In this document: positions 62,959 to 64,000 of the stretch, piece by piece | How the letters are laid out: the number at the start of each line of letters is the position of its first letter | How positions within the stretch are numbered: position 1 is the stretch's first letter | Assembly: GCA_002298145.1 (NCBI GenBank) | Contig: DBMP01000007.1 | Span: 1-64,000, forward strand | Direction of reading: 5' to 3' | DNA length: 64,000 nt | From: Spartobacteria bacterium UBA695 | Lineage (GTDB): Bacteria; Verrucomicrobiota; Verrucomicrobiia; Chthoniobacterales; Chthoniobacteraceae | Position numbers and translations under genes: made by a program | The notes under the pieces: model-generated | Told to the model about the DNA's origin: nothing | Databases searched by the model: none | The model's input: the letters and a program-made list of their open reading frames with translations, nothing else

Positions 62959-64000
62959 CTACAGCACCGGACGCAGCTGGATCGAGTCGAATGTGGACTG
63001 GCCCGCTTGAAGGTCGCTCACGATGACGAGATTATCGCCCGCGTGGACGTGGCCTTTCTTGCGAAGCAGGTTCACCGCGGCCTCGATGGTCTCCTCGGGA
63101 TCTTTCTCGAAGGGGAGCAAGAGCGGCACGATGCCCCAGTTCAACGAGATCTTGCAGCACGTTTCGGGCGTGTTGCAGAAGGCGAAGATGGGCGAATGCT
63201 CCGGGCGCTGGGCCGAAACGTAGTCGGCCACGCGGCCCCGGCGGGTGAAAACGACGAGCTTGCTGTTGCGCAGCGAGTTGGCCAGCACCACGGCAGAGTG
63301 CATCGTGCGCTGGCGGTTCTCGGTGTAGAAGGCCTCGTTCGCATACCCCGCGCCGCCGCTCCGCTCGGTGCGGTAGGCTACGCGGTGGAGGGTCTCGATG
63401 CATTTGACGGGGTATTTGCCCACGCTCGTTTCGCCGGAGAGCATGATGGCGTCGGCCTGCTCGTAAACGGCGTTGGAAACGTCCGTGACCTCGGCGCGGG
63501 TCGGCACCGGGTTGGCGATCATCGACTCCAGCAAGTGCGTGGCCACGATCACCGGCACGCCGGATTTCAGGCAGCGCTTGACGATGGAGCGCTGGATGAT
63601 GGGCAGATCCTCCATGGCGCATTCGATGCCGAGGTCGCCGCGAGCCACCATGATGATGTCGGCCTTGGCGATGATGCCGCTGATGTTGCGCACGGCCATC
63701 TGGTCCTCGATCTTGGCAATGACGCGGGCGTTGCTGCCGTGCTCGCAGAGCACCTTGCGGATCGCGTCGACGTCGCTCGGTTCGCGGCAGAAGCTCAAGG
63801 CCACCATGTCCACCTGCATCTCGGCCCCGAGGGCGAGGTCGGCCAGGTCTTTTTCGGTCAAGGGCGGCAGGTTCACCTTCACGCCGGGCAGGTTGATGTG
63901 GCGTCGGGAGCCGAGCGTACCGGCCGTCAGCACACGGCAACGGACGCGGTTAGCTTCCTTCTCCAGGACCTCCATGTGCATCACGCCGTTGTCCACGAGC
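62959..64000 (-). CDS. pyk: Pyruvate kinase, 5' end beyond the window
   Basis: About 347 C-terminal residues of pyruvate kinase; the reading frame is open to the window edge, so the N-terminus lies to the right. It has LTEKDLADLALG, the catalytic ARVIAKIEDQMAVRNI with the Lys and Mg-binding Glu, VARGDLGIECAMEDLP, PTRAEVTDVSNAVYEQADAIMLSGETSVGKYP, and a C-terminal domain that ends shortly after VIVSDLQAG. It makes pyruvate and ATP from PEP. Followed after 18 bp by the LpxL-WaaF gene. Confidence 0.95.
   Translation of the reverse strand, partial: LVDNGVMHMEVLEKEANRVRCRVLTAGTLGSRRHINLPGVKVNLPPLTEKDLADLALGAEMQVDMVALSFCREPSDVDAIRKVLCEHGSNARVIAKIEDQMAVRNISGIIAKADIIMVARGDLGIECAMEDLPIIQRSIVKRCLKSGVPVIVATHLLESMIANPVPTRAEVTDVSNAVYEQADAIMLSGETSVGKYPVKCIETLHRVAYRTERSGGAGYANEAFYTENRQRTMHSAVVLANSLRNSKLVVFTRRGRVADYVSAQRPEHSPIFAFCNTPETCCKISLNWGIVPLLLPFEKDPEETIEAAVNLLRKKGHVHAGDNLVIVSDLQAGQSTFDSIQLRPVL

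Overview
This window looks like chromosomal core DNA from a high-GC, diderm (Gram-negative-type) bacterium. It carries lipid A acyltransferase/heptosyltransferase, ExbB/ExbD and outer-envelope amidase genes. Gene content and style (PUR-domain protein, small mS38/bS22-like ribosomal protein, two ExbD paralogues, biosynthetic genes scattered singly, arrays of short intergenic palindromes) suggest a member of the Verrucomicrobiota/PVC group. That placement is inference; no rRNA gene lies inside the window to prove it.

Layout. 1-465 holds four tandem strong sigma70-type promoters firing leftward out of the window, probably into an rRNA operon. 466-7801 (minus) holds an amidase-mutarotase-SUI1 operon, metK-ahcY, rpsB-tsf and a cobalamin adenosyltransferase. 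7858-20900 (minus) is the classical tRNA-Thr / tuf / tRNA-Trp / secE / nusG / rplK / rplA / rplJ / rplL / rpoB / rpoC block, with a terminator inserted between rplK and rplA. 21273-29236 (plus) has hisG, a 34-residue basic ribosomal-type protein, a large TPR protein, a Na+/H+ antiporter-like protein, riboflavin synthase, an amidohydrolase, a D,D-carboxypeptidase and a methyltransferase. 29395-34718 (minus) has infC (apparent AUU start), class II aldolase, an alpha/beta hydrolase and a P1B-type metal ATPase. 35980-39780 (minus) is metG, ubiE/menG and a PpiD/SurA-like foldase; divergent from it is a TPR-ExbB-ExbD-ExbD energy-transduction operon (39849-42594). 42790-51430 has a small Cys-rich protein, a NarL-type regulator behind an attenuator-like leader, trpC, a polytopic membrane protein, purD, a catalytically degenerate S41-like protein and hflK-hflC. 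51445-55449 (minus) is a BlaI/M56-peptidase regulatory pair with a clear operator/promoter, pheA and scpB. 55669-64000 has an NtrC-type regulator, ribB under an FMN riboswitch, a PUR-domain protein, phzF-like isomerase, trpS, an LpxL-WaaF fusion and the 3' part of pyruvate kinase.

Most of the window is housekeeping. No prophage, CRISPR array, transposase or defence island is visible. The most unusual signals are regulatory or architectural: the four-promoter array, the AUU start of infC, the nested 93-bp palindrome next to ahcY, an unassigned leader RNA with terminator before the NarL-type regulator, the seven-palindrome array near 60.9 kb, the LpxL-WaaF fusion, the ExbB with a C-terminal zinc ribbon, the S41-like pseudoenzyme, and an unannotated-size bS22/mS38-like ribosomal protein gene.
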